Assembly (NCBI RefSeq): GCF_000165125.1
Contig: NZ_AEIU01000059.1
Location: forward strand, 62,001-126,000
Length of the DNA stretch: 64,000 nucleotides
Direction: 5' to 3'
Source: Vibrio caribbeanicus ATCC BAA-2122
GTDB lineage: Bacteria; Pseudomonadota; Gammaproteobacteria; Enterobacterales; Vibrionaceae
Position numbers and translations under genes: made by a program. Each line of letters begins with the position of its first letter. Position 1 is the first letter of the stretch. Under the pieces are notes generated by a model, which searched no databases, had not been told where the DNA came from, and was given only the letters and a program-made list of their open reading frames with translations. Of this stretch, positions 46,183 through 55,108 are shown piece after piece.

Positions 46183-48349
46183 ATGCGTGTCAGTTTCACT
46201 ACACTTACCGTTTCGGTAGCGCTCCTAACAGGGTGCACCAATCAAGGAGTTTATACCGTGGTTAATCCCTCTAAATCTGAGATTATTGCTCAAAAAATTC
46301 AGGCCCCTGTTGCGAAAAAAGAACCTTACCAAATTACGACGCACGGTGACACAAGGGTCGATAACTATTATTGGATGCGCGATGATTCTCGCACTGATCC
46401 AGAGATCCTTGCTCACCTTGAGCAAGAAAATCAGTATGTAGCCTCTGTTCTTCAGCACACGGAAGATATGCAAGAAGCTTTATTCCAAGAACTTAAAGGT
46501 CGCGTCGCGAAAGATGATAGCTCCGTACCCGTTCGTAAGGGCCAGTTTTACTATTCAAGCGAAGTCAAAGGTGATCAAGAATATCGCATTTATATGCGTG
46601 CTTCGGACTTTGCAGGCTCAGATAAGCAAATCATCCTCGACGTAAATAAGCTTGCTAAAGGTCACGAATTTTTCTCAATGGGTGATTGGGCAATAAGCCC
46701 AAATGATAAACTGATTGCCTACAGTGAAGATACTCTTAGTCGACGCGTTTACACGATCAAAGTCAAAGACCTGACAACAGGACAATACCTCAAAGATACC
46801 ATTGAAGGTGCATCCAACGATATTGTTTGGCAAAATGATAATAAAGCTTTTTATTACATCAAAAAAAATCCACAAACCCTACTGGGATACCAAGTCTACC
46901 GCCACGTTTTAGGCACAGCTCAGCAAACTGACCAGTTGATCTACGAAGAAACAGATACCTCCTTCTATACAGGGCTCGGTAAAAGTAAAGATGAGTCTAT
47001 CATTTATATTTACCACTCAAGCACGGAAACCAGCGGTTTATCTATACTTGATGCAAACAACCCAAATGCTATGGCTCACCCCTTCTACCCACTAGAAAAA
47101 GGAGTTGAGTACAGTATCGCTAAACTTAATGACTGGTACTATATCTATACTAACTATCAGGCGGTTAATTTCCGTCTTATGAAAGTGCACAGTGAAAATG
47201 TTCTAGAACGAGGCCAATGGCAAGATGTTGTTGCTCCGAACAAAGGCACCCAACTGGTAGACTTTGATCTATTTAACAATCACCTAGTGTACGAACAACG
47301 TAGAGATGGCCTAAGTACAATTACTATTCGCGAGTTATCTTCTGGTAAAGAAACACCTCTTAAATTCAATGATACCTCATTCGCTGCTTACCTTAGTGGA
47401 AATGAGGAATTGGATAATCCCAACGTCAGAATCTACTACAGCAGTTTAACCACACCAGGTACTTTCTATGACTTTGATTTAAGCAATGGTCAAAGCACGC
47501 TGCTCAAACAAACACCGGTACTTGGCAACTTTAATGCTGATAATTATCAATCAGAGCGAATTATGGTCCAAGCTCGTGATGGAAAGCAGGTACCCGTTTC
47601 TCTCGTCTACCGCAAAGATATGTTTAAAAAAGATGGAACCAATCCAATTTATCAATATGGCTACGGTTCTTACGGACATACGATAAAACCAACCTTCAGC
47701 TCTGATCGCCTTACTCTTTTGGACCGTGGTTTTGTCTTTGCAATAGCCCATATCAGAGGCTCAGAGATGTTAGGAAGACCTTGGTATGAAGATGGCAAGA
47801 AGCTGACTAAACAAAACACATTTAATGACTTTATTGATGTTACACGCGCACTAACCGAGCAAGGTTATGGCTCCAAAGATAAAGTCTTCGCTGTTGGCGG
47901 TTCAGCGGGAGGTCTACTAATGGGCGCAGTTATCAACCAAGCTCCTGAACTCTATCGTGGTGTTGCCGCACATGTACCTTTCGTTGATGCAGTGACTACC
48001 ATGCTTGACGAATCAATTCCGCTAACAACCAACGAATTTGATGAGTGGGGCAATCCCGCAGAGAAAGTTTTTTTACGACTATATGAAGAGCTATTCTCCT
48101 TACGATAATATTGAGCAAAAGGAATACCCCAACCTATTAGTCACTACAGGGCTTCATGATTCACAAGTACAATACTTCGAACCAATGAAATGGGTGGCTA
48201 AGTTACGAGAATTAAAAACGGACAAACACGCACTGCTATTCAAAACCGATATGGAGGCTGGCCATGGCGGTGCATCCGGTCGTTTTAAACATCTAAGAGA
48301 AGAAGCATTAGAATACAGTTTCTTTTTAGATTTATTAGAAAGCGACTGA
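46183..48349 (+). pseudogene. ptrB: Oligopeptidase B (protease II), broken by a 1-bp frameshift, with lipoprotein signal
   Basis: A prolyl-oligopeptidase family S9A enzyme that would cut short peptides after Arg/Lys. The first frame (46183-48108) gives a signal with lipobox LLTGC, a beta-propeller domain and the catalytic serine in VGGSAGGLLMGAV. Near 48063-48070, in GAGAAAGTTTTTTTACGAC, the frame changes: the expected [22 protein letters not shown] reads across only if one base is dropped. The second frame (to 48349) supplies the aspartate ([14 protein letters not shown]) and histidine (GHGGASGRF) of the triad. Read as written, the protein stops at 641 residues without them. A single homopolymer error in the sequence is the alternative. 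A terminator follows. Confidence 0.88.
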
Positions 48350-48374
48350 TTACTGCTGCGCATACTCTTATCAG

Positions 48375-48398
48375 GCCCGTTTCTAACGGGCTTTTTTA
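48375..48398 (+). terminator. Rho-independent terminator after oligopeptidase gene
   Basis: GCCCGT-ttcta-ACGGGC (48375-48391) followed by six Ts. It closes the AraC/oligopeptidase part of the block. Confidence 0.9.
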
Positions 48399-49236
48399 TT
48401 TCAAAAGGCAAGCACGAGCTCAAATGAAAAACTCGTAACAGGTTCACCTCTCTCGTTTGGTCGCATATCATCGTATCTTTTAAAAGAGAATCTAGTAGCA
48501 ACCCACCGAAAATAACCTCAAGGTAACGTTTTAGCAGGAGCTGTTACTGTGCCGCTTTGATAGCTAAACAACTTGCTAAAAGCCAGCCATTTTATCGCAC
48601 TATGTTTCTTATGTGCAGCACTGTAATAGTGCTCTATACCCCGTCTTTAAGCCACTTGGATATAAACCAAGCCTACCTCAAAGATAATATTAAAAATATC
48701 AATATTTAATCTGTAATCATTACTTTTAAATATTTATTAGATATTGCCTATTACACAAATAGGTAATATCTATTAAATTGTAACTTCAAAAATCTCATAT
48801 TTAATAATCCATAAAAATAAAACAAATAGAAATATTTTAATGTGACACCGGTTCACGAAATAATTTAATTTTAAAAATCAAACCATGATTAAAAAATAGA
48901 AATTAAAGATATAAAAATTAATAAAAAAAACATTAAAAACAACCACGAAAAAAATATATAAATCCCATTTTTTTCATATATTTAAAGAGATAATGTTAAT
49001 GACAGATATATTAACAAAAAGTAAATCGGATCAAATGTTAACCAAAAAGATCGCATTTACGTGACATTCACCTCAAATTAAAACATTCATTTAATATAGG
49101 TTTATCAAAAAACAGAGGGGGATAAACATAGAAAACAAACACAACATTAATTAAAAACAAAAATACCGCATTCCATAAAAAATAAAAAAATGCCACTAAA
49201 GTGGTGGGGATGCTTATTATCAAAAAAGGACAGACA
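48399..49236. promoter_or_regulatory. Long AT-rich leader of the toxin-like operon
   Basis: 838 bases without a credible gene. From about 48660 onward the DNA is extremely AT-rich, unlike the flanking genes. Visible structures: a 14-bp stem-loop AGATATTGCCTATT / AATAGGTAATATCT (48739-48771, one G-T pair), an interrupted palindrome around ACCGGT (TGTGACACCGGTTCACG at 48841-48857), and a small CCACT/AGTGG hairpin at 49193-49204 just before the ribosome site. A weak fragment of the MITE-like repeat is at 48651-48683. AT-rich leaders of this kind are typical H-NS-silenced, horizontally acquired regulatory regions; that reading is inference. Confidence 0.6.
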
Positions 49237-50475
49237 ATGAAAAAAACATTCTTATTATCTAGTATATGCTTAAGTTTAATATCCACAGGTGTAAATGCGA
49301 CATTATTTAGCAATGGCCCTTCGAAACAAATAAATACAACAATCGAAAAAATAAGTGTAAAAGCAATAACCGCTGATGATGGTGTATTTATTGATACAGA
49401 CTCTGACGAATTTTTGCTAGAAAGAAAGGAATGGCAGCAAATCAAAGCTTATGTAGAGAGTGCTTTAAAGCTCCCGACAACAGAAGCTGCGATGCGCTCA
49501 CTTTTTAAAATTCATTCCGATGAGGTTGAGTTCTCACGTTTCGAAGCAGTCTTGGACCAATACAAAGACATCAAATCTAGTGCAAGGCATTGGGACACAG
49601 CACTCTACCCAGACATTGTATCACTGGCACTTAGCTTGGGTAACTACAATAATATTCGAGAGCGTTTTACCCAACCACTTACTGACAATTTAAATATCAT
49701 CATAAACAAAGCATTTTCAACTGATGACGAATCTCAAAAGGAGCTTGAGAAAGCGAGACAGCTGGCAATAGTGTATTTAAGTACACTGAAAAGTTTTTCA
49801 GAACAGTATCAAAATCAAGCAGCTAAAGCGCACAGTGACTTACTCGAATACGCGACGCAAATGGAAGAGCAACGCCAACAGCTCCAAGTTCTTTTGGATA
49901 CTCATGGTCAAGAGCTTGAAAATGATGGAAGCGCACTTAAAGAAAAACTCACAACATTAAATGATGAAATCACTAAATTAAATGCAGAATATGACCATTA
50001 TGTCGCTGTCTCAGCGTCAGCCGTCGTTTACGTTTGGGCTCCTATGTTCTCTCTGCCTGTAATGGGGGCTTTTGGTAAATATGCTGAAGACGTTCGCTAC
50101 AAACGCAATCGCATTTTAGAGGAAGTCGAAGTATTAAGTCAGAAACTATCAACACGCGAAAAAATCTACGCATCATATGATGCCTCTGCGAAAAGTATCG
50201 ACCAAATTCATGCCAAGCTGAACGAGGCTCTCCCCCACGTCAATAACCTTAAGCTTCATTGGCAAAAGATCAATACCGAATTTGACTCTCTAATTCTGGC
50301 TTTGAAAAACGCATCAGGAGAAGGAAGTATTTTACAATCCGATTCCTTCCTAGGTGCAGCTCATACCCTTGCCAATACTGCCACAATTGAGAGCAATTGG
50401 TCTGAAATCAGTCGAAAAGCAAAACGTTTTGCTGAAAACGCCTATCAACAAGTTCAAGAAGGTGAAGCGCTATAA
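49237..50475 (+). CDS. Secreted alpha-pore-forming toxin-like protein (XaxA/YaxA family candidate)
   Basis: A 412-residue protein with a clear Sec signal peptide (MKKTFLLSSICLSLISTGVNA). The mature part is almost all helical. The segment WQQIKAYVESALKLPTTEA (about 66-84) closely recalls the N-terminal signature of alpha-xenorhabdolysin subunit A. Long coiled coils follow (about 160-250), then a hydrophobic stretch at about 255-279 (VAVSASAVVYVWAPMFSLPVMG), then KYAEDVRYKRNRILEEVEVL, resembling the membrane-inserting head and return helix of XaxA/YaxA. Length (XaxA about 408) agrees. XaxA itself lacks a Sec signal as I recall, so export differs. ATG 49237, seven bases after AAAGGA, is chosen over upstream in-frame starts. 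It is the first gene of an operon with the 799-residue partner. Confidence 0.75.
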   Translation: MKKTFLLSSICLSLISTGVNATLFSNGPSKQINTTIEKISVKAITADDGVFIDTDSDEFLLERKEWQQIKAYVESALKLPTTEAAMRSLFKIHSDEVEFSRFEAVLDQYKDIKSSARHWDTALYPDIVSLALSLGNYNNIRERFTQPLTDNLNIIINKAFSTDDESQKELEKARQLAIVYLSTLKSFSEQYQNQAAKAHSDLLEYATQMEEQRQQLQVLLDTHGQELENDGSALKEKLTTLNDEITKLNAEYDHYVAVSASAVVYVWAPMFSLPVMGAFGKYAEDVRYKRNRILEEVEVLSQKLSTREKIYASYDASAKSIDQIHAKLNEALPHVNNLKLHWQKINTEFDSLILALKNASGEGSILQSDSFLGAAHTLANTATIESNWSEISRKAKRFAENAYQQVQEGEAL

Positions 50476-50520
50476 ATTAGCGACCTAACCGAATCGTTTA
50501 ATCCCCACCAGTTCTTTCCT

Positions 50521-50543
50521 CACCCTCTATAAATAAGAGGGTG
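50521..50543 (+). other. Stem-loop between the two toxin-like genes
   Basis: A perfect 8-bp inverted repeat, CACCCTCT (50521-50528) and AGAGGGTG (50536-50543), with a 7-base AT loop and no T-run after it. It lies 45 bases after the first stop and 48 before the second start, where it could adjust the ratio of the two products by partial termination or mRNA processing. Confidence 0.65.
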
Positions 50544-50591
50544 CGGGAAAGGCTACCTAAAATTTTGCTGGGTCAAAAAGGAAAAGAAAAA

Positions 50592-52991
50592 ATGAAAAAA
50601 CTCATTGCCTTAGCCGTTGTGATGTCTGCCTCTCACACCTCTTTTGCCTCTGAATGGCTTGAGAGTAATCATTTACCTCATTACCTATCGTATCCTGAAC
50701 GTCTTGATACCGTAGACTCCAAACAGGATCAGGTAACCCGTACAGTCTCTGCACTGCATGTAAATTTAAATAATTGGATTGAAGAACAAGATCTCTACCG
50801 AACAAAACCAAACACGGTACATATATTTGCCGACACGATTGAAATCTCTCAAAACTTTAACCTGCTGGTTAATAATCAAAATATCATCATTTTTGCTCGA
50901 AAAATTATTGGGCGAGGCAGTCCCAATATTGTATTGGGAAAGGAAGGTGCAGTATCTTCAATCACTATCATTGCCCAAGATATAGAAACGCCATTTAGCG
51001 TCTCGGCTCATCAGGCTGATGGCAACATAAAATATGAACGTGTAGACCTAAAGAATACTTCAGGTACCAGTATTCTCCTTGCAGGAAAAAACTACCGAAA
51101 AGTAGACCTAACCAAAAACTACGCCTCAAGCTTGCAGCTAGGTAAAGACTCTTTTTCAGGTGTTATCAACCGCTCTTTTGATATGGCGGCAAGCATCTAT
51201 GATCAAGAACCGGAAACTAGTCTTAAAATGTTAAACTGGCTTGAGGAAAGCATGCGAAAATCAGGGAATACCGTAGCAAACGACCCTGTTCTTGAGGATT
51301 TATACCTACAGACCCTAGCATTCCAAAGTTTCGCACAACAAAGTAGTCGTAAAAACAATTTTGTCCCCTATTTAGACCGTTCACTTTATCAAAACAAATT
51401 CGCCGCTTACCTCGATACCATGATGGCGTTTGAGGAGAAACGTGAACGTGTAATGCAGACACACAATAGCATTCAGGACAAAATTCAAAATGCACGCCTC
51501 GCCGGAGATAATATTAAAGATGTGTTAAAAACACAAAACATCATAATCGAACAATCTGAACAAAATATCACCAAACTGCTTGCCGGTATTAGAGATATTA
51601 AGGCTCAATACAACGCTCAGGAGTTAATTGCGTTGAGTGCAGGTACCAAATATCGCACTGGTGTCGACAAGTGGCAAAGGGACCAAAAAGTCAAAGCAGG
51701 GCTTGCTGTTTTTAAGGCCCTAATTGAACTTGGTGGCGCGATCAGCGGTGTCTTTACTGGCAACTTGTCTGCTGCAAATGACTTACAAGAACAGCTCACC
51801 AAAGAAGTACCAGAAGCTCTTGATCGTGCGAAAAACTTAGTGACCAATATCAAGAACATCACAGATGTGATAGAGAAAGTATCGAAGACGGTTGATGGTA
51901 TAAATAATTTAGGTGGTGAGATTAAAACCGCATCAAAGCTTAATAAACTCTTTAAGAAAGTCGAAGAATTTAAGTTCAACACCCCATCATTAAGCGAGAG
52001 TAACTTAGCATGGGATAAAATGCTAATAGAGGTAAAAAGTAACCTTCGCTACGCCCACGAGAAAGAAATCAAAGGCGCTCGCGAGTATCTGATCGAGCTT
52101 GAGAAGCAAATTTTACTCGGTAAAGCAATTAATGCTGCTCAATTAAACTTGATTCAAAAACAAGCAGAGTTGGTTGACCTAATTTTAACCAGAAAGGTGA
52201 CGATTAGACAAAGCGAGAGACTAAACGGCTACATTGATGAAGCTGGTAAAGATGAAAACGCACAGCAACTTATGGAACAAGAACTATATCGAATGTCTGT
52301 TCACTTTAAACGTCCGATGTTTGTAGCATTGTCAAACTATGTTGCCGCCTACAACTATTGGTCTTTAAGTTCCAACAGCCGCGTTAAACCAAGCTTGAAT
52401 AAACCTTATTACGAATATCGAGAAGACTTAGCCACCATTGCAAGTGATTATAATGATGCGCTAAATAAGTTTCGCCCCGGGCCCCAGCCCTTCAAGGTGG
52501 CTGATATCATCATAGATGACAGGGAGCAAATCAACACCTTGGCGACTAAGGGAGAGTTTAATTTTCACATTCCATTAGAACAAGCGCAATTTTGCTCATT
52601 TGATCGGGTGAGGCTCGATTCAATCCGAATCTATCTTGAAGGTAAACAACTGCCTCAAGGAAAAAGATTTAATCTGCAAATCGCAAACAGCGGCAGTTAT
52701 CAAGATAGACATGGTCGAAATAAGTTCAACTTCAGTGCAGAACCGATGCAGCGCTCTTTTATCTATTCTCTTGATGACCCAACATATAATACAACTAGCG
52801 TGGTACTTGATGGTAAATTAGCTGAGCAATACGGGCTAAAGTATTTTGAGCCAACGCCCTTCTCTGATTGGAGCGTCAAAGTCAAAAACTTCAAGACCTC
52901 AAATAATGACTATCTAAAATATGTAGAGCGCCTTAGGGTTGAATTTGAGGGCAATGCGATACCCAACAGTGCAGCATGTGCCAACCGATAA
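50592..52991 (+). CDS. Large secreted partner protein of unknown family
   Basis: A 799-residue protein with a Sec signal peptide (MKKLIALAVVMSASHTSFA). I do not recognise the family. By eye it has three parts: an N-terminal beta-rich region (about 70-165) with regularly spaced hydrophobic strands like a beta-solenoid (TVHIFADTIEI, NIIIFARKIIG, SITIIAQDI); a long helical/coiled-coil middle (about 190-600) with one apolar stretch at about 369-396 (LAVFKALIELGGAISGVF); and a C-terminal beta domain (about 634-799) with a hint of the TcA C-terminus. The only two cysteines, C668 and C796, are both there and may pair. ATG 50592 follows AAGG by nine bases. It is 116 bases downstream of the XaxA-like gene and probably co-transcribed. 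Confidence 0.72.
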   Translation: MKKLIALAVVMSASHTSFASEWLESNHLPHYLSYPERLDTVDSKQDQVTRTVSALHVNLNNWIEEQDLYRTKPNTVHIFADTIEISQNFNLLVNNQNIIIFARKIIGRGSPNIVLGKEGAVSSITIIAQDIETPFSVSAHQADGNIKYERVDLKNTSGTSILLAGKNYRKVDLTKNYASSLQLGKDSFSGVINRSFDMAASIYDQEPETSLKMLNWLEESMRKSGNTVANDPVLEDLYLQTLAFQSFAQQSSRKNNFVPYLDRSLYQNKFAAYLDTMMAFEEKRERVMQTHNSIQDKIQNARLAGDNIKDVLKTQNIIIEQSEQNITKLLAGIRDIKAQYNAQELIALSAGTKYRTGVDKWQRDQKVKAGLAVFKALIELGGAISGVFTGNLSAANDLQEQLTKEVPEALDRAKNLVTNIKNITDVIEKVSKTVDGINNLGGEIKTASKLNKLFKKVEEFKFNTPSLSESNLAWDKMLIEVKSNLRYAHEKEIKGAREYLIELEKQILLGKAINAAQLNLIQKQAELVDLILTRKVTIRQSERLNGYIDEAGKDENAQQLMEQELYRMSVHFKRPMFVALSNYVAAYNYWSLSSNSRVKPSLNKPYYEYREDLATIASDYNDALNKFRPGPQPFKVADIIIDDREQINTLATKGEFNFHIPLEQAQFCSFDRVRLDSIRIYLEGKQLPQGKRFNLQIANSGSYQDRHGRNKFNFSAEPMQRSFIYSLDDPTYNTTSVVLDGKLAEQYGLKYFEPTPFSDWSVKVKNFKTSNNDYLKYVERLRVEFEGNAIPNSAACANR

Positions 52992-52999
52992 GTGCGAAA

Positions 53000-53045
53000 C
53001 GAGATATCCCGATGTAACCTCAAAATATTAGGTTCAGAAGTAACG
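53000..53045 (+). repeat. Degenerate fragment of the MITE-like repeat
   Basis: GATATCCCGATGTAACCTCA, then AAATATTAGGTTCAG, matches the end of the 44596-44861 element (and 2548-2622) over about 35 bases with several differences. It is located right after the operon's last stop codon. Confidence 0.5.
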
Positions 53046-53051
53046 AATACT

Positions 53052-53077
53052 GGCGCCCCAACTTGGGTGCCTTTTTT
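53052..53077 (+). terminator. Rho-independent terminator of the toxin-like operon
   Basis: GGCGCCC (53052-53058), loop CAACTT, GGGTGCC (53065-53071, one G-T pair), followed by six Ts. It ends the two-gene operon. Confidence 0.87.
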
Positions 53078-53191
53078 AATTTATTGGAACACTTGGGGGA
53101 ATACTAGATGGCAATATCTAAGTGACAAAACACAATAAGTCGTTTGGGGACCTACTCGCAATAGCTGTGAATAGATTAAAAATGACGATTT

Positions 53192-54901
53192 TTAATATAA
53201 AAATACTGCACCAACTTCACTTGAGTTGCTAGAAGTTTGTGAGTTCTTGCGTTCATCAAGACTCAACTGATTGAAGCCAACGGCACCAATCGATTCACCG
53301 GGCGCCCCTACCGCAATGAATTCACCGTTTGCATCCATAGTGACTGAGTATCCGAAATGCTCTTTACTTCTCGGTGAAGGTGACTTTATAAAGTCAGCCT
53401 GCTTATAACCGCTATTCTCTTCCTCGAATAAGTAAGCCGCTCCCGAACTATCCAATATATGAACAGCAGAAGTAATAGCATTTCCCCCGTCGGGGTATAT
53501 ACCAGTGTGATCAGATTTTTCATCGGGTGCCCCTACGAGTATTCTACTTCCATCGCCGTTCATAGCAACACTGTAACCAAACATGCTTTGAGTGCCTCTA
53601 GTAACCGGTGTCAATTCGATTGGAGAAGAGTTTTTTAAACCAAAAATGTTAGAGCCTTTGTACACCAGAACTAACCCTTTCTTTTGATCAAAGTCGGGCA
53701 ACCCAATGACTAAAGTCTTACCATCTCCAGATACATCAAGAGACGCATCACCAGTGTAGTTTTCTAATTTTTGATTGGGGATTTCAAACGGACGGTCTTT
53801 AGGTCTTACGAGCAGACTCAATTTAATCTTGCCCTTGTCGGAGTGTATAATGGCAAACCCACCCCTTATAAAAGCAACATCATAAACAAAACCGGAAATA
53901 TCATTGAACTGTACTGTAATTGTTGTGTTTTTAGAGCTTTGGGGAATTGGCACGAAGTAAGCCCCTTTACTGGTACCAATTAGAGCATGCCTACCATCTC
54001 TCGATAGAGAAAAGCTCGTAATTTCAGACAACTTATTCTCGGTGAAAAGTAAATCCCACTCACCGCTCTTTGAATTTTTCTGATAAAAAGCCACTATGTT
54101 TTTATCAGCCAATACAGCGATGACTTTTCCATTAGGAGAAATGGCTAAACGTGACACTTTTTTTGTTCCACTCTTGAAGTTAACATTTTTGCTAAAATTT
54201 GCTATCGGTTGTGCCACCCTGCTGCTAAAAGATGAGATACGCCAGATATCATTGCTGTCTTTTTTAAAACTAGATAAACGATCTTGACCTATGACGAACA
54301 GATCAGATGTTTTAGGGCCAAAGAGAACTTCAGTTCCAAAACGAACTTTAGATTTTATAACATCACCTTTCAAATAACCTATCATTCGATTGAGCACTTG
54401 GGGGTAATTCATTAACTTTTGATCGGCAGATTTTGTTACGTTACCAGACCCGTTGAATGCTTTAATGTAAAAGTCGTAGTCATGAAATTTCAGAGCGCCA
54501 ATTGCCTTAAAAGTCATGCTAATTTCACGGTTTAACGCATTATTTAATGTGGTGTGTGGACAATACTCTTTTTTCTGTGTTTCATAACACAGTTCATACC
54601 TAGATGCGTTAGGCTCTTTCTCCCATCTCAATCTTAAAGTCCCGTATGACTCAAACTCAAAATTCAAAAAAGTCACTGGCCTCAGCTTTGGTACCAAAGG
54701 AGCTAGTGGGACTGGCACAGGAACTGCTGGAGCTAGCACTGGAGCCGATGGCGCTGGAGCCGATGGCTCGGGTCTAGGGGCACCTGGTTGCGTAGCGTTT
54801 TCGCGATCATTCGATTTCGTAATCTCATCACCACATCCCGCCAAAGCCAGCAGCAAAAAAAACAGCCATAACGGAACAGATTGTACACTTAAGTTTGTCA
54901 T
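53192..54901 (-). CDS. FG-GAP/beta-propeller lipoprotein, function unknown
   Basis: A 569-residue predicted lipoprotein: an apolar signal with lipobox LALAGC, then a proline/alanine-rich linker (about 40-75), a fibronectin-III-like domain (about 80-165), and a beta-propeller-like remainder. Near the C-terminus two FG-GAP-type repeats are plain: FGYSVAMNGDGSRILVGAPDE and FGYSVTMDANGEFIAVGAPGES, typical of calcium-binding integrin-like propellers; earlier blades (LAISPNGKVIAVLAD, LSRDGRHALIGTS) look WD40-like. It would sit on the cell surface or in the periplasm. ATG 54901 is preferred over GTG 54913; neither has a clear ribosome site. It converges on the toxin-like operon and belongs to the same inserted block. 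No family was recognised beyond the repeats. Confidence 0.82.
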   Translation of the reverse strand: MTNLSVQSVPLWLFFLLLALAGCGDEITKSNDRENATQPGAPRPEPSAPAPSAPVLAPAVPVPVPLAPLVPKLRPVTFLNFEFESYGTLRLRWEKEPNASRYELCYETQKKEYCPHTTLNNALNREISMTFKAIGALKFHDYDFYIKAFNGSGNVTKSADQKLMNYPQVLNRMIGYLKGDVIKSKVRFGTEVLFGPKTSDLFVIGQDRLSSFKKDSNDIWRISSFSSRVAQPIANFSKNVNFKSGTKKVSRLAISPNGKVIAVLADKNIVAFYQKNSKSGEWDLLFTENKLSEITSFSLSRDGRHALIGTSKGAYFVPIPQSSKNTTITVQFNDISGFVYDVAFIRGGFAIIHSDKGKIKLSLLVRPKDRPFEIPNQKLENYTGDASLDVSGDGKTLVIGLPDFDQKKGLVLVYKGSNIFGLKNSSPIELTPVTRGTQSMFGYSVAMNGDGSRILVGAPDEKSDHTGIYPDGGNAITSAVHILDSSGAAYLFEEENSGYKQADFIKSPSPRSKEHFGYSVTMDANGEFIAVGAPGESIGAVGFNQLSLDERKNSQTSSNSSEVGAVFLY

Positions 54902-55108
54902 TGCCCCAAACACACTTCGTCATTGTTACGATGAACCTACCACTTCACATAATAGTTCCTGATAGACCTATAAACAAAGAATTGAGCAGCATTTTTATGC
55001 TATTTATGGGCATTGCTTGGTGATTTGATTTATGTCTAGCACCGACTTAGCAGGGAAAAGAAGGCAAATAATAGTCATTTTGCCCTCTTTCATTGGTCAG
55101 ATAACACG

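Noticed and set aside
48038-48108. Programmed ribosomal frameshift in oligopeptidase B
   Set aside because: Restoring the frame needs a +1 (or -2) shift at A3-G-T7, which is not a known slippery heptamer, and related oligopeptidases are encoded in one frame; mutation or sequencing error is simpler.
48841-48857. TGTGACACCGGTTCACG as a CRP site in the toxin-operon leader
   Set aside because: The two half-sites are separated by 7 bases instead of 6, and the second half does not match at the proper spacing. It is kept only as a palindrome.
53192-54901. Immunity protein for the toxin-like operon
   Set aside because: As a firm call this is unsupported: nothing in the sequence shows binding or protection, and the gene is convergent, not in the operon. 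Only the neutral lipoprotein call is kept.
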